Notes: generated from the sequence alone by a model not told the origin. A stretch of 64,000 nt of DNA from Hemerocallis citrina (GCA_017893485.1 CM030360.1:8464095-8528094); one strand, 5' to 3'. Positions 10,925 to 22,086 are shown, numbered from the stretch's first letter. Numbers and translations are program-made.

Positions 10925-12975
10925 GCTGTGTACCGTGAAGCCTTCTGTAACCCCTATTTTTGATTTTTCGGATTTTCTCCTATAACTCTTTTCTAGTCTC
11001 ATTCTTGTAATTTTATCCTTGTATTTATTTTTATTATGGATTTTTATTCATCTGCAACCAATTGTATTTCTTCAATCTATTTTTATTTCTCAAGCTGAAC
11101 CCTGAGATTATTTATGTGCACTCTACTCTCATTTTATCCTAGCATCTTTTGTATTCTAATTAGCCTATTTATAAACTTATTTAATTGTTGATTTGGATCC
11201 CAAACCCAAACTCATATCTTATTGGATCCTAACCCAAACTCATCTCTTACTGGATCCTAAACCCAAACCCACATACCCAAATCCTCACTAACAACCAATC
11301 CTCAGATTATCTCCCCAAGATCCCCAGCATCTCCTAACTACCTGATTAATCCCCTCGTTTCTCTCTCTCTTTCTCTTCTTCTTAATCCACCACCCAAACC
11401 CCAACCCTTCATCTTATGTAAAAACCCCAACCGTGCAAACCCCATTCTTCTTCTTCCCTGTGAAACCCCCGATGCCAGCACCCAAAACCCCCGACTGCCT
11501 CTCACCCATCGCGCATCCTCATCTTCTTCATTGAGCACCCTCACCATTGCCGCCCTCAACCACCTCGCGGCCCTCGTCACTGCCACACCTCGCGACCCCC
11601 GTCGCTGCCTGCCTCCACTCAAACCCATCGCCACTCAACCGACCACCCTATACCCTTGCTGCCTCCATCGATGCCCTGCCTGACCAATGCCTCAGTGCTC
11701 ATGAGTGTCTAAATGCGAACATATATCCATTTGTTACATTGCCCGGGTCCACTGGCACAACCCTCATCTGCCACCGTCATCCTTAGCCTGCGACTCCACC
11801 AATCGCAGCCCACCATTGCTGGAGCTCAGCCCCTGTGCACCGCCAAAACCCATCCCCGCTCGCTAGCACCCTCCATCACAGTTTGCCCCTCGTCTTCCAC
11901 TCGACCACCATCACCGCTCGAACCACCAGTTGCCCCACGTGTCATCGCCATTGCTGCACTCTGCCACCACCGAAGTTGACACTGATCCTCGCGATGCCGC
12001 CGAACAACCCAACCCCTGCCATTGCCATTACTACTCTCGCTGTTCGTTGTGCCTTCAATCTCGCTGTTTGCAGTGTTGTTGCGTGCTATTTGTGTCGCCT
12101 TACTGTTGTTGGGTGGTTGTTGTCCCGTGCTTTGCACATGTCTCTGTGCACGTAGGTTGCACGTGTGTTTCCGTTGGGATTCTCATCCCATTATTCTATC
12201 ACATTCGGATTAATCATCGTATAAGGCAAGTCTTCTTGAACCCCTTTATTATTCGTGTTCAAGAATTTCGTTGATCTCCGCAAGTAGTTCATAATCCAAT
12301 CATCATATAAATCTTTGCTTGATATTTGTTCAAGAGGTTATCACAGATTCATCGGCAAAACCAGGTGATAATTCTCTTTTCGTGTTGTTATCATTGACTC
12401 AAACCCATGCCCTATTATACAATTGCATATGCATGCAATATATGAATACAAGTTAGAACCATGTTATAGGGTTGATTGATGATTTGAATGTTTCGATTGA
12501 ATATGATTTTCGTGAATTAATTGCCATGAAATGCGTCGTAAATGTTAAAATTTCATGCTGATAATTAGGTGGAATTTACTGTTGATTAATTGTCATGTAA
12601 TTGCATGCTTGCGTGTTATTGTCAATTCATATTAATCTATTTGCTGGTCTGCTGTCTGTCTCATATTGCATTACACTTTTGAATCAGTTTCTGTATAAAT
12701 TTAATTGAACTTTGTAAACAACAATTGTATCTCTGTGAGTCTACTTTTCAGAACATTCAACGGATCTGAATTCCGAGTTATAATGTGCAAGATGTCTCAC
12801 TTTTAATGTTGTTAGGTCTAAGTTTCCAGATTCCATTATATATGTATAATATGAATTGTTAATTACAAGAAAATGTTAACATTAGAATTAAAATTTAAAA
12901 TTTATTTGGTTGAGACTAGACATGACTAGGAGTCACCCTAAATTTTTGTGAAATTAATTGATAAACTTTCAGACC

Positions 12976-12977
<2 letters not shown>

Positions 12978-13034
<57 letters not shown>
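12978..13034. repeat. (AT)n microsatellite
   Basis: Uninterrupted dinucleotide AT run of about 57 bp. Confidence 0.98.
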
Positions 13035-13036
<2 letters not shown>

Positions 13037-13135
13037 CCATTGTTTCCAACAACGGCCTAGGTAGTTTTCATGTGTTTTCACAACATTTGCGTTTTCAATG
13101 GAGCATTTTCTTTTGCGTTTTCAATGGAGCATTTT

Positions 13136-13137
<2 letters not shown>

Positions 13138-13206
<69 letters not shown>
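13138..13206. repeat. (TA)n microsatellite
   Basis: Uninterrupted TA run of about 69 bp. The open frames reading Ile-Tyr repeats across it on both strands are artefacts of the repeat. Confidence 0.98.
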
Positions 13207-13209
<3 letters not shown>

Positions 13210-13475
13210 CATGACCTTTAACCTGCTGTCTGAACATAAAATCAGTAAAGAAAAAGATTTTTTTGCCAAGTTTATGTGATTTCGATATGTCGTGTATATA
13301 TGCATTAGAACCGACAGAGAGTCTAGTTTCTAGAACCTTTGACGGATCTGAATTTTCTGCCCTGTAGAAACGGAAATACCTGTTTTTGTACAATAACGTC
13401 TTGCTGTCCAGAATGTATGTTTTGTTTTATTGACTTGGTATAAACACTTTTGATTTGCATCTAATGAGTAGAATT

Positions 13476-15550
13476 TGTAACACCCTGGATCCCTGTTTCC
13501 AGACATCCGTGACACAACCAGAATCTTTGCCTTCAAATGTATCTCAACACAGTAAATAACACAAAAATTTAAAAACTTTTTATTGCCAAATAAAATTATT
13601 ACATCACCAATTACAATCATCACCTATTCTTGAACAAGGAATAAAAATTGCATCGACTTATTATAAATACTACAATGTAACGATTACCGTCTGCCACCCA
13701 GATCGGTAACCAACAGTTCTCTACTGGAAGCTCCACCGAGCGGTCATGCTGCTTCCCTGAGACGCGCCCTGTAGCTCGAATCCTCTGCTGCACTACTCTG
13801 ATATTCCGGCATCTGCTCGAATGGTAGGCATGTATACTGCCACTCCACTTGGATGCCCTGCTTGTCTTGAGTTCTTCTACACTCACGACCCAGTATCCAG
13901 TACCTAATTGAGTAGGCACGTCAGTACATATACTGATGCAATGCTGATAAGAAAACAGCGATCTCTAAACTTGAAATCATAATCAATCTTGATGAGAAAG
14001 AAAACGTGCATCCTAATTTTCTAGTGTCAGTGCATGTTATGACCTGAGGTCTAATGCATAAGACACAATATACAGAAAACAGATGCACTTAGTCTAATGT
14101 CAGCAAGACTCTGGATACGCATGCATCCCATACTACATACGTTCCAGATCAAGCCGTCTTCTAGAATTTTAGGATTTCGAATCCTCGCCATGCAACATAT
14201 TCTACTATTGTACTCATCCTGTTCCTGATAGATACAATCGTGGCTGGTGAATCCTGCGGTTATTACTGCTAAACACAGTGGCGTCTTCGTTTGCCACTAG
14301 TGGCCCAATCCGGTCTGGATCACACCAAATGTCGTGACGATCTTACAGATACACAATCGCATATCTATGGTGCCGAAGACCTATGGTACAGCAGCCCCAT
14401 GGTCCGTTCGTGTTCACTCAACATAAGAACATGACGGTCTCGAAGGTCTAAGCCACCTATCCGACAGGAACCCTCTCGTTCTTACCGCGGCACTTCAAGA
14501 ATCAACAGTGCTAGATATGCACCGCAGCACGTATGCCTAATGACAGGAAGAGATAACCCTGATTATCACTGCCTAGTGCTGGCCCTTCGAACAAGTCGAA
14601 TTATAGAGGATCACCCCTAACATCAACTCGGTCTTCAAGCTAAAAGTAAAGAAATACAATCTGAAGCAACATTGGTTGCTAAAATATGCTAGTTGTCAAA
14701 TCATGCACAATGTCTAACGAATGATTGAGCCCAAATAGTTCTGTCAAAAAAACTAATCACGGCAAACCGATATTCATCGATTGCCAACACCTCTGTAGGT
14801 CTTCGACCTAATGTCCCTGGCCCGCGACCCTCAGCGAGCAGTACAACGGTGCATAAGGGAGTGTCTCATACTCGGTAATAGAGGTGAACACACACGATTT
14901 ACTAATATCCAGTCATTGACAGACCTAGGCATCAACACATTCTAGACGAGGTAGATAACCTAGCCTATCAACCCCAAACATCGGCGATCCGATCTCCATC
15001 GGTCGCCACCACCTCTATCTCAGGTCTCATCCAGTATTCCGGTCCGCGGTCAACCTTCTTTCGGTAAACAAACTGACGGCGCACAGGAAAATTCACTATC
15101 TTTCGAGGTGGAAAAAATAAATATCAATACAATACTTGCCAACTAGGTTGATAGTCTCAGGGTATCACAACCTAGACTAGCTCCAAGCTATACTAGCTAC
15201 GAGCCACATACAACAAATTAACCATAAGCTATTCTCCCAACTTACTCACGTGTCCACCATAAGTACTAAGCACAAGAATCTCATTTAAATCCCAAATGAA
15301 GTGCTTAATAGGGATAATCATTCAACCCTATTAAAACTTAAATCACCTTATAGTCATAAATCCTGTAACATGTAGAAAATTTCATAATTGATGCTACACT
15401 TATCGGAATCCAACAGTATTAGACTTTCTAGAAAGGTGGGAACCTCTACTACAATTTTTTTAGTTCACAACTCTCCCAAATTCCTTATAGAACTCAAGTT
15501 CCTCGATTAAACACACGCTTGAATCGACCAAGACAGAAGGTTGCTGAACT
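13476..15550 (-). mobile_element. LTR-like sequence (minus), GGGTGTTACA end
   Basis: On the minus strand it ends ...GGGATCCAGGGTGTTACA at 13476. The preceding 200 bases (AATAAAAAG, TTTTTGTGTTATTTACTGTG) resemble the end of the plus-strand LTR at 3.6-3.8 kb. It is non-coding, and the ORF at 13620-13919 has no recognisable domain. The right edge is placed where a new TGTAACACTCG terminus begins at 15551. Confidence 0.45.
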
Positions 15551-15714
15551 TGTAACACTCGTATCTTCCAAAATATAATTCAGAATTTCTTGATATTACC
15601 CATTCTGGAAAGCTATAACGTTTGGTTCGTTGTTTTAAAAACACATTTTAAAGTTAGGTTTTCCAAAAAAAATTATAAAGGATTTTTTTTGACATTTAAA
15701 AAATAATAAATATC
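15551..15714 (+). mobile_element. Short LTR fragment
   Basis: Begins TGTAACACTCGTATCTTCC, an LTR-like start. It ends where the sequence becomes collinear (inverted) with the 9.1-kb Myb pseudogene flank. Too short to classify. Confidence 0.35.
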
Positions 15715-16090
15715 CTCTCAATCATATTCCTTAATTATGCATGATGAAGATTAAATAACTAGAGTGCATCTCGGGGGTGACCGCCTTTACCACCAAATTC
15801 TTTGAGATGATAACTAACGGGTGATGGTCTTTCTCATAATTTTCATATGTTCCATAGTGTAACTCGATATCTTTTGGATGTGCCTAGAAAAACATAAACT
15901 TGATAGAACTATATTGTATTACTTATTCAAAATAAGATTATTATAAAATTTTTAAATATTTAGAAAATCGAAGTTTAAATGCATAAGTTTTGAATAAGAG
16001 GTTCACCGGCCTTTAAACCATCTCAAACGACTTTGGTAATGCGTGTAGGCTTCATGGGTGATCCACTGTTTGTTTGGTGAAGATGCCACT
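15715..16090 (-). pseudogene. Myb/SANT-like pseudogene, 3' part (split by element B)
   Basis: Reverse complement of about 8683-9120, including the coding segments around RWTSYSKL and ASDEV and the putative intron. The 5' part of the same copy lies at 25581-25709, on the other side of the 9.5-kb retrotransposon inserted between 16090 and 25581. CCACT at 16086-16090 is the left target duplication. Confidence 0.7.
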
Positions 16091-16885
16091 TGATGCGGTT
16101 TGTTTCTGGGAGACGTGTGGATGCACCAGGTGTGAGTTCGGACTCGATTTGTATTGAAGGAGAAAGTTGCTCGTCTGACGACCCTTGGCTGACCGGGCGG
16201 AACCTACGAGAGGCTCGGAATGAGGTGGCTGTCTGGGCTCGGATCAGAGGGTTCGGATCCGAGGTCTTGTGTACCTGCAGACGGTCCTGAAATACCGGGG
16301 TTTATCCCGGTGGCGGACCCTCCGACGATCTAGTCAGTCTCTGTGAGAGAGTAGCAATAACTAGGTGAATTTTAGTGGCAAAAGATTGGTTACCTCAAAA
16401 GGTGGGTGAGGGTCTAGTATTTATAGAGAATTCCAACCGGGTGTGGATCCACTTGGGGGCCGGGTCTGAACCTGAAAGCCCATGGGCCTGACGTGGCAGA
16501 AGGCCCAGGGGGTTTAGGGCTGACGTGGCGGTACCAGGAGTGGTATAGGGCTGACGTGGCAAAGCCCTTGGTGGTATTTAGAGCTGACATGGCAGATCAT
16601 GGGGCTCCTGTGCTCCTGGGAGAATCTGAAGGCCTAGGCTGTGCCAGGTCATCTTCATTCCGCACCAGGATGGGACGACGGCACGGAGGGCTGTCGTGGA
16701 TCGGAGACCGAGGGCCATCGATGCTCGTCGGATACGAGGAGACTAGTTCTGTAGGAGTGAACTCGAGGTTCGACGCCGACCCGATAGGGGCTTGAAGCCG
16801 AGCCAGATTGTCGTTTTTCCCATCTTCGGAGTGAGAGCTGCACTGGGCCCTGGTTGGGCCCCCAGGCCATTTTTACCCCACCACA
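16091..16885 (-). repeat. 3' LTR of element B
   Basis: 795 bp, starting tgatgcggtttg and ending ccccaccaca on the plus strand. A minus-strand TATA box (tataaata) lies at 16418-16425. It differs from the 24786-25580 copy at eight transition sites. Confidence 0.95.
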
Positions 16886-16905
16886 CAAGCCCCCCACTCC
16901 TGCGG
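16886..16905 (-). promoter_or_regulatory. Polypurine tract of element B
   Basis: On the minus strand GCAGGAGTGGGGGGC immediately precedes the 3' LTR. It is the expected plus-strand DNA priming site. The same motif precedes the LTR at 4.1 kb. Confidence 0.75.
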
Positions 16906-17089
16906 GGGTGCAGGAGCTAGCCAGGGAGGAGTGTTTATGGTTGTAGAAATGGGATGGTGAATCACGGGGTCTTCACGAGGGGGTTGTCCTGATGTTAGAA
17001 TGATCCTCGAGCCGGCGAGGGTCTATGGATCGGTAAGGGAGGCGGTGAGCCGTTGGGCCTACCTGAGACGACCACCCTGATGCCAGATC

Positions 17090-17935
17090 CGACCTCGAGC
17101 TTGGCGAGGGATTACGGGTCGGCAAGGGCGATGGCAAGCTGTGGAGCCTTCCTGAGAAGACTATCCTGGTGCTAGACCTGACCTCGAGCTGGCGAGGGAT
17201 TACGGGTCAACAAGGGTGATGGCGAGCCGTTGGGCCTTCCTGAGAAGACCACCCTGGTGCCAGACCTGACCTCGAGTTTGGCGAGGGATTACGAGTCGGC
17301 AAGGGCGATGGCGAGCCGTGGAGCCTTCCTGAGAAGACTACCCTGGTGCTAGACCTGACCTCGAGCTGCCGAGGGATTACGGGTTAACAAGGATGGTGGC
17401 GAGCCGTTGGGCCTTCCTGAGAAGACCACCCTGGTGCCAGACCTGACCTCGAGCTTGGCGAGGGATTACGAGTCGGCAAGGGCGATGGCGAGCCGTGGAG
17501 CCTTCCTGAGAAGACTACCCTGGTGCTAGACCTGACCTCGAGCTGGCGAGGGATTACGGGTTAACAAGGGTCGTGGCGAGCCGTTGGGCCTTCCTGAGAA
17601 GACCACCCTGGTGCCAGACCTGACATCGAGCTTGGCGAGGGATTACGAGTCAGCAAGGGCGATGGCGAGCCGTGGAAACTTCCTGAGAAGACTACCCTGG
17701 TGCTAGACCTGACCTCGAGCTGGCGAGGGATTACGGGTTAACAAGGGTGGTGGCGAGCCATTGGGCCTTCCTGAGAAGACCACCCTGGTGCCAGGCCTGA
17801 CCTCGAGCTTGGCGAGGGATTACGAGTTGGCAAGGGCGATGGCGAGCCGTGGAGCCTTCCTGAGAAGACTACCCTGGTGCTAGACCTGACCTCGAGCTGG
17901 CGAGGGATTACAGGTCGGCAAGGGTGAGGGCGAAC
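17090..17935. repeat. Tandem array with 177-bp higher-order unit
   Basis: The word acctcgag(c/t) recurs at 17181, 17269, 17358, 17446, 17535, (acatcgag 17623), 17712, 17800 and 17889, alternating 88 and 89 bp. Neighbouring monomers are of two types: one has ggattacgagtcggcaaggg and ccgtggagcc, the other ggattacgggttaacaaggg and ccgttgggcc. The true period is therefore about 177 bp, in five near-identical dimers. It lies between the polypurine tract and the antisense gene of element B. Tat/Ogre elements are known to carry such 3' arrays. Confidence 0.9.
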
Positions 17936-18121
17936 CGTTGTGCTTTAGAATGTTTGAGCGGGGTAGCCCGCTGTTTTTGCGGAGCATTGAAGGTGCTCCG
18001 GGATCTGTGCGATGTTCCAATTTCCCAGGGGCCTTAAATGCGCCGCCTAATAAATGCATGGCGCATGGGTTCCCGTCGTTTGGCCTTCCCCATGTCATAA
18101 AGGCCGGCCTATAGGGGAGGC

Positions 18122-18503
18122 TATAAGTACCCCTCCCTCCGCAGCGGGTTTGATCACAGCAAGGGTGGTCCATTGGCCATTAGAGGTATCTGCTCCGGCG
18201 GACGCCTGTCTCTTGCAAAATTTTACTGCCGGTCGTATCGGAGAGGTGGTCACTCTGCCGCCCGGATCTTCTCTTGGATCTGATGGCTCTGATACGGTAG
18301 CCAGATCCAGGGGAGATCAGGGCGATAGGGGTAACGACCAAAATTCGGACCGGTGGATAAGGAGCTTCGGATTGGTGGTGACTCTGCCGTCTGGATCCTT
18401 TTTTGGGTCAGACGACCCTGACACGGTTGTTTGGCCCGAGAGAGATCCGGACGGGAGGGGCACCGACCGTATTCCGGACTTGGGGCTGAAGAGTCTCAGA
18501 TAG
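18122..18503 (+). repeat. TATA-like box and 126-bp direct duplication
   Basis: A TATAAG box at 18122-18127 (ctataagtacccctccctcc) resembles the stronger one at 18882. Downstream, a segment starting gtggtcactctgccg(c)c near 18247 is repeated from about 18373 (gtggtgactctgccgtc), each followed by a tctgat/gacgac...ccggac block. The frame 18054-18503 is open across both copies but has no recognised domain and may be leader sequence only. Confidence 0.5.
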
Positions 18504-18881
18504 AGGGGTCGCCTCCGATTGGAGGTTGGCCAATCTGTCTTCCGATAGGGCTCCAGGGGATGGTGGTTTCTGTCCCACCCTCGAACAGTTCTGGGTTTCG
18601 GCTGCCGAAGCTATAAGCCCCGAGTTGCTCGTGGGTGAGAGGGGAACCGACCGAGCGCTGGAGCCCGGGACGTCTGTCGAAGGATAGCGCCTTAAATCTT
18701 AAGTAAAATGTTTTCTCTGTCGAATACTCTATCTGAACCGACCCCTGCGTCTGGCTGCCAGCCTGGCATCTGATGACGTCAGCAGCGCACGTCTCGAGGT
18801 CGTGGCGCGATTTTCCAGGTCGCAGTTGCACGTTAATTAGTGAACAGTAATTGCAGAAGTCGAGGAGTCGTTTTTATCCTC

Positions 18882-18887
18882 TATAAG
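18882..18887 (+). promoter_or_regulatory. TATA box of the element B antisense gene
   Basis: cctctataagtattccccc, followed by a pyrimidine-rich stretch (ccctctccccctctcgccc) and, about 150 bp downstream, the first in-frame ATG at 19033. Position and context fit a plant pol II core promoter on the plus strand, opposite to the LTR promoter. Confidence 0.6.
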
Positions 18888-19032
18888 TATTCCCCCCTCT
18901 CCCCCTCTCGCCCACTTCTTTCTCAAAAAATCTTCCAACCCTTCAGCGCTTGTCTCTGCAGTTTGCTGTGCTAGGCTCGTCCTTCCGATGCGACCCCAGG
19001 TTAGTTGGTAAGTCTGTTCAGTTTAGGCACAG

Positions 19033-21281
19033 ATGGATAGGGCTCATTCTGGTTCGTCAGCGTCGATGTCTGGGGGGGAAGTGAAACCTGCCTGCAAATC
19101 GACATCGTAGGAGGAGCTCGTTCTTGAGGAGTCAGTACACGCTGCGGAGCCTTCCGATTCAGTTTCGTGGGAGGAACCAGTAAGTGAGGGGGAGGAGGTA
19201 CACAAGGCGAGGCCGTTATGCTCCCGACATCCCTTCGTGGTGAAGAGTAGCGAGTCGGAGGAAGCAAGTGATGGTTCGGACGGTGTCCGTGTTCTGGAGT
19301 TGTCTTCCGAGGAGGAGGGAGGTGAGGGCGACTCAGTAAGGAGACCCACGGTTCAGGGTGCGGGTTCGAGTTCCAGGCCGACCGACCTGGGGCCATTATC
19401 TAAGCCCTCGTCGGAGCGAGCCAAGAAGAGGAAGAGGGCTCCGAGGAAGGCAGGGTCGAGGACTGGTGGTTCGAGCCAGGCGCCTGTTTTCCACAATTTG
19501 ATGACAGGTTCGCCCGTTCAGCCGAAGCCTTTCTGTCAATATCCCGACGATCTCTCTGACAAGGAGCTCTTCGGCGTGCAGCCTTCTTCGCCGAGTCGGA
19601 AGAGGGTGATGATGGACGCGATCCCGACCGTTTTGGAGGGCGGGGACTTGGAGATTTTGCAGCTGGCGTACCACATAGGGCCTGGCTACGAGTTGTTGTT
19701 GCCGAGCTCTACTCTGCGCCCTACTGATCCCCTTTCTGCTTGGTATTGCGTCTTCCCAGTGGACGCCTTCATCTCCGGACTGAGGCTGCCAGTCCACCCG
19801 TTTGTTCGGAATGTGCTGAACTGGGCCTCCTTGGCGCCAATGCAGTATCGGCCGAACTCTTAGAAGCAGATTATCTGCTTCGTACTGATGTGTGAGGAAC
19901 AGAAGGTACCCCTGCGGTTGAATGTGTTCCGAGCGATGTTGATGATCAGCTCGGCCGCTGAGGGTGTTTACTACATCTCGCCCCGCAGTAAGGGGAAGGT
20001 CGTTCACAGTCACCCGGACTCCATCAAGGATTGGAAGAAAAAATGTCTGGTGATCCGGAGTGAAGAGCCCTGGGACATTCCCACTCGATGGAACCACTCC
20101 AAGCCGAGTTATCAACCGCCGAGGCCGAGGGATCTGACGGCCGAGGAGTGGGGGTTTGTCGAGTGCCTCCGTCTGTCACCTAGTATCGATTGGACTACGG
20201 TGACGGAGGCCCACCTGGCGAGTGCTGGATTGAGCCCAGCCGTCCTGTGTATGTAGTTGTTTCTTTTCTTTCGGACTTTTCGTACTTTCTCGCTCATTGC
20301 TCTTAATGGATTTTTCTGCAGATATGGATGAAGCATCGATCAAGGCAAAGAGGCTCGCCCTGAGGAAGGAGAATGCCGAGAAGAAGGGGGAGGCGATGAA
20401 GAGGCCGAGGGAGTCGTCCCTAGTCATCTCGGAGGCCCAGCTCGAGACGAGGACCACGAGGATTCGCTCGGAGACGAGCAAGGGGGTGGCTACTTCGAGG
20501 GGCCAGGGCCAAGTGAGGGCCTCCGTTCTTGACAAGGGGAAAGGTCCCTTGGTCGAGGTCGAGGAAGAGGACCCGGTGGTGGAGATGTTGCGGCAGCGGT
20601 GGGCACCGGACTGGTCGGTTCGGATGGGGGACTGTCTGACCGAGGAGGCCCAGGCCGTTGAGGTGGTGGAGAAGTTGGCAACCCCTCGCGACCGTAAGGC
20701 GATGGAGAGCGAGCCCGCAGAGGTGGCATTTACGCGCCTGGCACAGGCTACCGTGCTGGTAAGCTCGTCGACCCTATCCCCTTTGTTTTTTCTACGGAAG
20801 TCTTTTCCTTATCTGCGCTTGTCGGTCGCAGGCTTGCGTCCAGGGGGCTAACATAAAGAACCTTTACGAGGCGTCCCTGGCACAAGAGCGAGCTCGGGCG
20901 GATAAGAGCGAGCGGGAGATGAAGGAGATGCGGATCGAGCTCGAGGGCTCACACAAGAGGGAGCAGCAGATGAAGCTCGAGCTCGAGGCTAAGGATGCGG
21001 AGTGGGGGAAGAAGGTGGCCTCCTTGAAGAAGAAGTTCGCCAAGGAGAGGGAGGAGTTGACGAAAACGGGTCAAATGATGGTGATCAAGGCCCAGGACGA
21101 ATGTTACGCGAAGGCCCTCAGTCATGTGAGGCACTTCTACCCGACCGTCGATCTGTCCGATTTTGAGTACGACATGGAGATCGAGGGGACGTCGAAGACT
21201 CCTGGCGAAGAAGGGCCCGCTCTCGACCCGCCGGCCGACCCTCCTGGGAACCCGTCTGTCGACGCTAAGGTGGGAAAATAA
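19033..21281 (+). pseudogene. Antisense accessory gene of element B (putative gypsy-type transposon family), three exons
   Basis: Plus-strand gene inside a minus-strand retrotransposon. Exon 1 is 19033-20248, exon 2 20322-20758 and exon 3 20832-21281. Both introns have clean borders (gtatgt...ctgcag, gtaagc...tcgcag) and the frame continues through both joins. Without nonsense codons it would be about 700 residues; in-frame TAGs lie at 19108-19110 and 19861-19863. The N-terminus is acidic and Ser/Arg/Lys-rich. A central globular region (LEILQLAYHIGPGYELLLP, RLPVHPFVRNVLNW, VPLRLNVFRAML, YYISPR, DSIKDWKKKCLVI, EEPWDIPTRW) matches my memory of the 'putative gypsy type transposon' domain (PF04195-like). 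The C-terminal exon is a charged coiled coil. It converges on gag-protease. Maize Grande elements are known to carry an antisense accessory gene. The molecular role is unknown. Exon calls confident; function not. Confidence 0.8.
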
Positions 21282-21491
21282 GCTATATAATTTTGTCTTT
21301 CTTTTTCCCTCTCTCGATTGTATTTGCTTCCCGCGGACTGGCCACCGCCCCCTTTTTGTAAGAAGCAACTGAATTTATAGAAAAAGATTTTTGACCGGCC
21401 AAGTGTTTTGACCTCGGATATTTCCGAACCTTCTTGCGTATGTATGTTGAGTTGGCTGGTTCTCTTGTAAGTTGCGGCTCCCCTTCCCGAG

Positions 21492-22010
21492 GTGGACCCC
21501 CATCGTTCCGACGTGGAGTGGCTCTGGAGCAAAGTTGAGGCCCTGGAGGCCTCCTTGGTTCGCTACCGAAGGGGGGCTCGTGACGCTGATGCGGCTTTTA
21601 ACTATTATCGAAATAAGTCTGAAGCCTTGAGCGAGGAGGCGAGCCGGCTGAGGAGGGCGATGGTGGATTGGGAACTCGGCGGTGCAAGTCTTGGACAGGC
21701 CATGTCAAGTGCCTCGGTGCAGAGGTCCTCTTCTAAGAGGTTACTTCGCGATGTCATTGTGGAGAAGGAGATGGAGATACACCGTTACAAGACGATGCTG
21801 GGTGTCTCGTCATCTTCCTCCGTGGGTCGGCAAGCGGAGGGGGTTCCCTCTGCGTTGCTGTTGTTGCAGCGCATGCGACCGGATGACGCCCAGAGTTCCG
21901 CGGCTGGGGTGTCGACCGTGGCTGAGCCTAAGGACCACCATAACGAGGAGAGGGCTCCTAGTCGCTCAGTCGAAGTAACCCCGCCCTTCGTCGGACCCGA
22001 GGGGCCCTAA
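21492..22010 (+). CDS. Unrecognised coiled-coil ORF in element B
   Basis: Open from about 21468 to the stop at 22008-22010, same strand and just downstream of the antisense gene. The readable protein is rich in Glu, Arg, Ala and Leu with heptad character (VEWLWSKVEALEASLVRYRR, SEEASRLRRAM, then LLRDVIVEKEMEIHRYKTML). The first internal ATG is at 21660, so the 5' part is either a further exon or non-ATG. No family is recognised. Codon use and GC richness match the antisense gene, so it may be a fourth exon of an alternative transcript. Confidence 0.45.
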   Translation: MDPHRSDVEWLWSKVEALEASLVRYRRGARDADAAFNYYRNKSEALSEEASRLRRAMVDWELGGASLGQAMSSASVQRSSSKRLLRDVIVEKEMEIHRYKTMLGVSSSSSVGRQAEGVPSALLLLQRMRPDDAQSSAAGVSTVAEPKDHHNEERAPSRSVEVTPPFVGPEGP

Positions 22011-22080
22011 GAAGGCGTCTTCCTAGTTTGAGATGAGTGGAGTGGTCCTGTAACGGTCTTTGTTTGTTTTCTCAGAACAC

Positions 22081-22086
22081 AATAAA
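22081..22086 (+). terminator. Poly(A) signal of the antisense unit
   Basis: AATAAA 70 bp after the last plus-strand stop codon, in a T- and G-rich context. It lies 440 bp from the 3' end of the convergent gag-protease frame. Confidence 0.5.

Larger units (their letters stand above)
10946..13475 (+). mobile_element. LTR (plus), same family as the 57.1-60.2 kb LTR
   Basis: Starts TGTAACCCC at 10946, as does the LTR at 57146. The block ggattct(c)atcccattattctat...ggcaagt(c)ttcttgaac at about 12175-12240 matches 58549-58600 in order and spacing, including the adjoining ttcaagaa and gcaagtagt motifs. A C-rich stretch (11330-12010) corresponds to the C-rich stretch at 57.5-58.2 kb. Its open frames are not supported as genes. 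It lacks the end and PBS of the 60.2-kb copy and is cut at 13475. Confidence 0.6.

Noticed and set aside
11338..12274. Overlapping Pro/Ser/Arg-rich open frames in all directions
   Set aside because: They lie in the C-rich part of an LTR whose relative at 57.5-58.3 kb shows the same low-complexity pattern; no domain, no start context.
13070..13393. Open frames on both strands reading Ile-Tyr repeats
   Set aside because: They are produced by the (TA)n microsatellite and have no domain.
16090..16897. Open frames inside the two LTR copies of element B (also 24788-25565)
   Set aside because: They occur identically in both LTRs, cross the TATA/R region and match no protein.
17090..17935. CRISPR-like regular repeat
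   Set aside because: Repeats are contiguous 88-89-bp monomers without unique spacers, in plant DNA within a retrotransposon.
19396..21532. Long minus-strand frames opposite the antisense gene (239, 119, 139 and 131 codons)
   Set aside because: Shadows of the GC-rich plus-strand exons; the plus strand has in-phase introns and domain similarity, the minus strand has neither.
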